Positions 4,005 to 6,570 of a DNA stretch of 6,570 nt are shown piece after piece. Position 1 is the stretch's first letter; each line of letters opens with the position of its first letter. The position numbers and the translations under genes are program-made. The notes under the pieces were generated by a model. It was not told the DNA's origin. It saw only the letters and a program-made list of their open reading frames with translations, and searched no databases. Source of the stretch: an uncultured beta proteobacterium (GTDB lineage: Bacteria; Pseudomonadota; Gammaproteobacteria; Burkholderiales; Rhodocyclaceae); assembly GCA_903933395.1 (NCBI GenBank), contig CAIZKA010000023.1:1-6570 (forward strand), read 5' to 3'.

Positions 4005-6570
4005 ATGACCACGACAACTAAAAATACTGAGGAATCAACAAACTACGAGCACACAGGGCAGATGGATCTGCCCCTGCCGCAGGAAATATCAGGCGAAGTC
4101 CTGATCGAAAAATATGCCAAGGGTACCGAACGCGACGTGCGCGATGTGCGCAACCGCGTCGCGCGTGCGCTGGCTTCGATCGAAGTCGACGACAAGCGCG
4201 CACTATGGGAGGAACGCTTCCTCGAAGCCCAGGAAAACGGCTTCGTTCCGGCCGGCCGCATCAACTCCGCCGCCGGCACCGATCTGTGCGCGACGCTGAT
4301 CAACTGCTTCGTGCAGCCGGTGGGCGATTCGATTTCCGAAATCGTCGACGGCCGTCCCGGCATCTACATGGCATTACTGCAGGCCGCCGAAACCATGCGC
4401 CGCGGTGGCGGCGTCGGCTATGACTTCTCGTCCATCCGCCCGATCGGCGCCCACGTCAAGGGCACGCAATCGCGCGCTTCCGGCCCGGTGTCCTACATGC
4501 GCGTCTTCGACCGCTCCTGCGAGACCGTCGAATCGGCCGGTAGTCGTAGAGGGGCGCAAATGGGTGTCCTGCGCTGCGACCATCCGGACATCGAGGAATT
4601 CATCCACGCCAAGGATGCCGGCGACCTGACCAACTTCAACATCTCGGTCGGCGTCACCGATCCCTTCATGCAGGCCGTGGAGGCCGACGGCGACATCGAA
4701 CTGACGCATCGCGCGACGCCCTCGGCCGACATCAAGGCCGACGGCGCCTACCAGCGCGGCGACGGCAGCTGGGTGTATCGCAAGGTGCGCGCGCGCGACC
4801 TGTGGGAGCAGATCATGCGCTCCACCTACGACCACGCCGAGCCGGGCATCCTCTTCCTCGACCGCATGAACAAGGACAACAACCTTTACTACTGCGAAAC
4901 CATCGAGGCCACCAACCCCTGCGCCGAGCAGCCGCTGCCGCCCTACGGCTGCTGCTGCCTGGGCTCGATCAACCTGACGCTGTTCGTCAAGGACGCCTTC
5001 AGCAAGAGCCCCAGCTTCGATTTCGCCGCCTTCGGCCGCGTTATCGACACCTCGGTGCGCATGCTCGACAACGTGCTCGACGCCACGCACTGGCCGCTCG
5101 AACAGCAACTCAAGGAAGCGCAGAACAAGCGTCGCGTCGGCCTCGGCTTCACCGGCCTCGGCGATGCGCTGATCATGCTCAAGCTGCGCTATGACAGCAA
5201 TGCCGCGCGCGCCATGGCGACCAAGATCTCCGAGTACATGCGCGACCGTTCCTACCTGTATTCGGTCGAACTGGCGAAAGAGCGCGGCGCCTTCCCGCTG
5301 TTCAATGCCGACATGTACCTCTCCGGCGGCAATTTCGCCTCGCGCCTGCCGCAGGACATCAAGGACGCCATCCGCAAGCACGGCCTGCGCAATTCGCACC
5401 TCTTGTCGATCGCGCCCACCGGCACCATCAGCCTGGCCTTCGCCGACAATGCCAGCAACGGCATCGAGCCGCCCTTCTCCTGGGTCTATACGCGCAAAAA
5501 GCGCATGGCTGACGGCACCTTCAAGGAATACGCGGTCGAGGACTATGCCTGGCGCCTGTACAAGCACCAGGGCGGCGATGTTTCCAAGCTGCCCGAGTAC
5601 TTCGTCACCGCTCTGGAAATCTCGGCCCAGGCCCACGAGCAGATGGTCGCCGCCGTGGCGCCCTATGTCGACACCTCGATCTCGAAGACGGTGAACGTTC
5701 CCGCCGACTACCCGTATTCGGAATTCGAAGACCTCTACATGGTGGCCTGGAAATCCGGCCTCAAGGGACTCGCCACCTACCGGCCCAACTCGGTGCTGGG
5801 CAGCGTGCTCTCCGTCGGCAGCAGCACCCCCGCGGAAAACGCCCAGAAGCAGCCGCAGGACGTCACCATCGACCACGCCAACCGGCGCCTGTCGATCGGC
5901 GCCCTGCCCGCTCCGGTGCTGGCATCCCTGCGCTGGCCCGGCCGTCCGCGCATGACCGACGGCAATGCGGCCTGGACCTACATGATCGAAGCGCCGCACG
6001 GCGAGTTCGCCCTTTTCGTCGGCCAGATCGAAAACGAAACGGGCCGCGACGTGCCCTTCGAAGTCTGGGTCAATGGCGCCGAACAGCCGCGCGGCATCGG
6101 CGCCGTGGCCAAGACCCTGTCGATGGACATGCGCGCCAACGACAAGGCCTGGCTCAAGCTCAAGCTCGACGCCCTGGCCAAGACGCCTGACGACGACGCT
6201 TTTGAGTTGCCCCTGCCGCCCAACGGCGAGCGCAAACTGGTTCCCGGCGTGGTCTCGGCCCTGGCCCAGGTGGTGCGCTACCGCTGCGAAAAGCTCGGCG
6301 CGCTGGAAGGCACCGAAGCGACCCCGGTCATCGACTGCATGTTCAGCCGCGACGAGCCCAAGACCGGCACCGACGGCACGCTGTCGTGGACCGTCGATGT
6401 GGTCAATCCGGCCTCCGGCGAAGAGTTCGTTCTGGGCTTGAAGGAAATCACCCTGCCCGACGGCGTTACGCGGCCCTATTCGGTGTGGCTCTCCGGCCAC
6501 TACCCGCGCGCCCTGGACGGCCTGACGCGCCTGCTCTCGCTCGACATGCGCGTACTCGACCCGGCCTGGA
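4005..6570 (+). CDS. nrdJ: Adenosylcobalamin-dependent (class II) ribonucleotide reductase, 3' end outside the window
   Basis: This cytoplasmic enzyme reduces ribonucleotides to deoxyribonucleotides using a thiyl radical formed from adenosylcobalamin, so it works with or without oxygen. The frame stays open for 855 codons to the edge. There is no ATP-cone at the N-terminus. NCFVQP (100-105) holds redox Cys101. SAGSRRGAQMG (177-187) is a conserved class II block. NPCAEQPLPPYGCCCLGSINL (304-324) contains Asn304, thiyl Cys306, Glu308 and the second redox cysteine, by spacing Cys317. APTGTIS (470-476) and KGLATYRPNS (587-596) close the catalytic barrel. The C-terminal region (about 620-855) has TSCPD-like sequence, apparently in two related copies (about 655-716 and 793-855). 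In Pseudomonas aeruginosa an equivalent C-terminal part is a separate protein, NrdJb; here both are in one chain. The C-terminal shuttle cysteines are not in view. ATG 4005 follows GGAAGAG at about seven bases from its GGA. An NrdR box lies about 145 bases upstream. Confidence 0.96.
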   Translation, partial: MTTTTKNTEESTNYEHTGQMDLPLPQEISGEVLIEKYAKGTERDVRDVRNRVARALASIEVDDKRALWEERFLEAQENGFVPAGRINSAAGTDLCATLINCFVQPVGDSISEIVDGRPGIYMALLQAAETMRRGGGVGYDFSSIRPIGAHVKGTQSRASGPVSYMRVFDRSCETVESAGSRRGAQMGVLRCDHPDIEEFIHAKDAGDLTNFNISVGVTDPFMQAVEADGDIELTHRATPSADIKADGAYQRGDGSWVYRKVRARDLWEQIMRSTYDHAEPGILFLDRMNKDNNLYYCETIEATNPCAEQPLPPYGCCCLGSINLTLFVKDAFSKSPSFDFAAFGRVIDTSVRMLDNVLDATHWPLEQQLKEAQNKRRVGLGFTGLGDALIMLKLRYDSNAARAMATKISEYMRDRSYLYSVELAKERGAFPLFNADMYLSGGNFASRLPQDIKDAIRKHGLRNSHLLSIAPTGTISLAFADNASNGIEPPFSWVYTRKKRMADGTFKEYAVEDYAWRLYKHQGGDVSKLPEYFVTALEISAQAHEQMVAAVAPYVDTSISKTVNVPADYPYSEFEDLYMVAWKSGLKGLATYRPNSVLGSVLSVGSSTPAENAQKQPQDVTIDHANRRLSIGALPAPVLASLRWPGRPRMTDGNAAWTYMIEAPHGEFALFVGQIENETGRDVPFEVWVNGAEQPRGIGAVAKTLSMDMRANDKAWLKLKLDALAKTPDDDAFELPLPPNGERKLVPGVVSALAQVVRYRCEKLGALEGTEATPVIDCMFSRDEPKTGTDGTLSWTVDVVNPASGEEFVLGLKEITLPDGVTRPYSVWLSGHYPRALDGLTRLLSLDMRVLDPAW

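Noticed and set aside
4374..6500. Very long minus-strand open frame (708 codons) opposite nrdJ
   Set aside because: Its product is low-complexity and rich in Gly, Ala, Val, Arg and His, it shows no family motif, and the plus strand encodes an unmistakable reductase. Long antisense frames are expected in GC-rich genes. The same applies to the minus-strand frames at 1088-2347 and 2367-3788.

Overview
The window is GC-rich, with strong G/C preference at third codon positions, and contains only ordinary bacterial chromosomal genes. Several features point to a betaproteobacterium, possibly of the Rhodocyclales: a MaoC/phosphotransacetylase fusion gene next to ackA, a PhaR/PhbF-type operator, a single-chain adenosylcobalamin-dependent ribonucleotide reductase behind an NrdR box, and a VTT-domain protein of the kind often fused to a flavin disulfide oxidoreductase. 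The taxonomic placement is an inference from family knowledge, not a measured match. I see no transposase, phage gene, CRISPR array, tRNA or rRNA.

Layout: (1) 1-684, minus strand: the first 228 codons of a VTT (TVP38/TMEM64, DedA-like) membrane protein with a TTG start, running off the left edge. (2) 685-913: a divergent intergenic region with a GC hairpin, a TGC/GCAA operator-like motif and a weak sigma70-type promoter facing right. (3) 914-2332: bifunctional (R)-specific enoyl-CoA hydratase (MaoC) / phosphate acyltransferase. (4) 2333-2480: a spacer filled almost completely by a roughly 100-bp palindromic dispersed-repeat-type element. (5) 2481-3683: acetate kinase. (6) 3684-4004: an intergenic region with an NrdR box and an AT-rich tract. 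(7) 4005 to the right edge: class II ribonucleotide reductase NrdJ, incomplete at the 3' end (855 codons seen).

How the genes work together: genes 3 and 5 look like one transcription unit. The acyltransferase makes acyl-phosphate from acyl-CoA and the kinase converts it to acid plus ATP. The fused MaoC domain interconverts crotonyl-type CoA esters and (R)-3-hydroxyacyl-CoA, the polyhydroxybutyrate (PHB) precursor. The operator-like motif over the promoter fits the published PhbF (PhaR-type) pattern of Herbaspirillum as I remember it, so the unit may be tied to PHB status. nrdJ is a separate unit that makes deoxyribonucleotides without needing oxygen but needing B12; its NrdR box predicts repression when dNTPs are plentiful.

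The strongest leads are the PHB-type operator in front of the hydratase/acyltransferase-ackA unit, the composite repeat inside that unit, the NrdR box with a degenerate second half-site, and an apparent internal duplication in the C-terminal part of NrdJ. None of these amounts to a wholly new system; the window is mostly housekeeping metabolism with interesting regulation.
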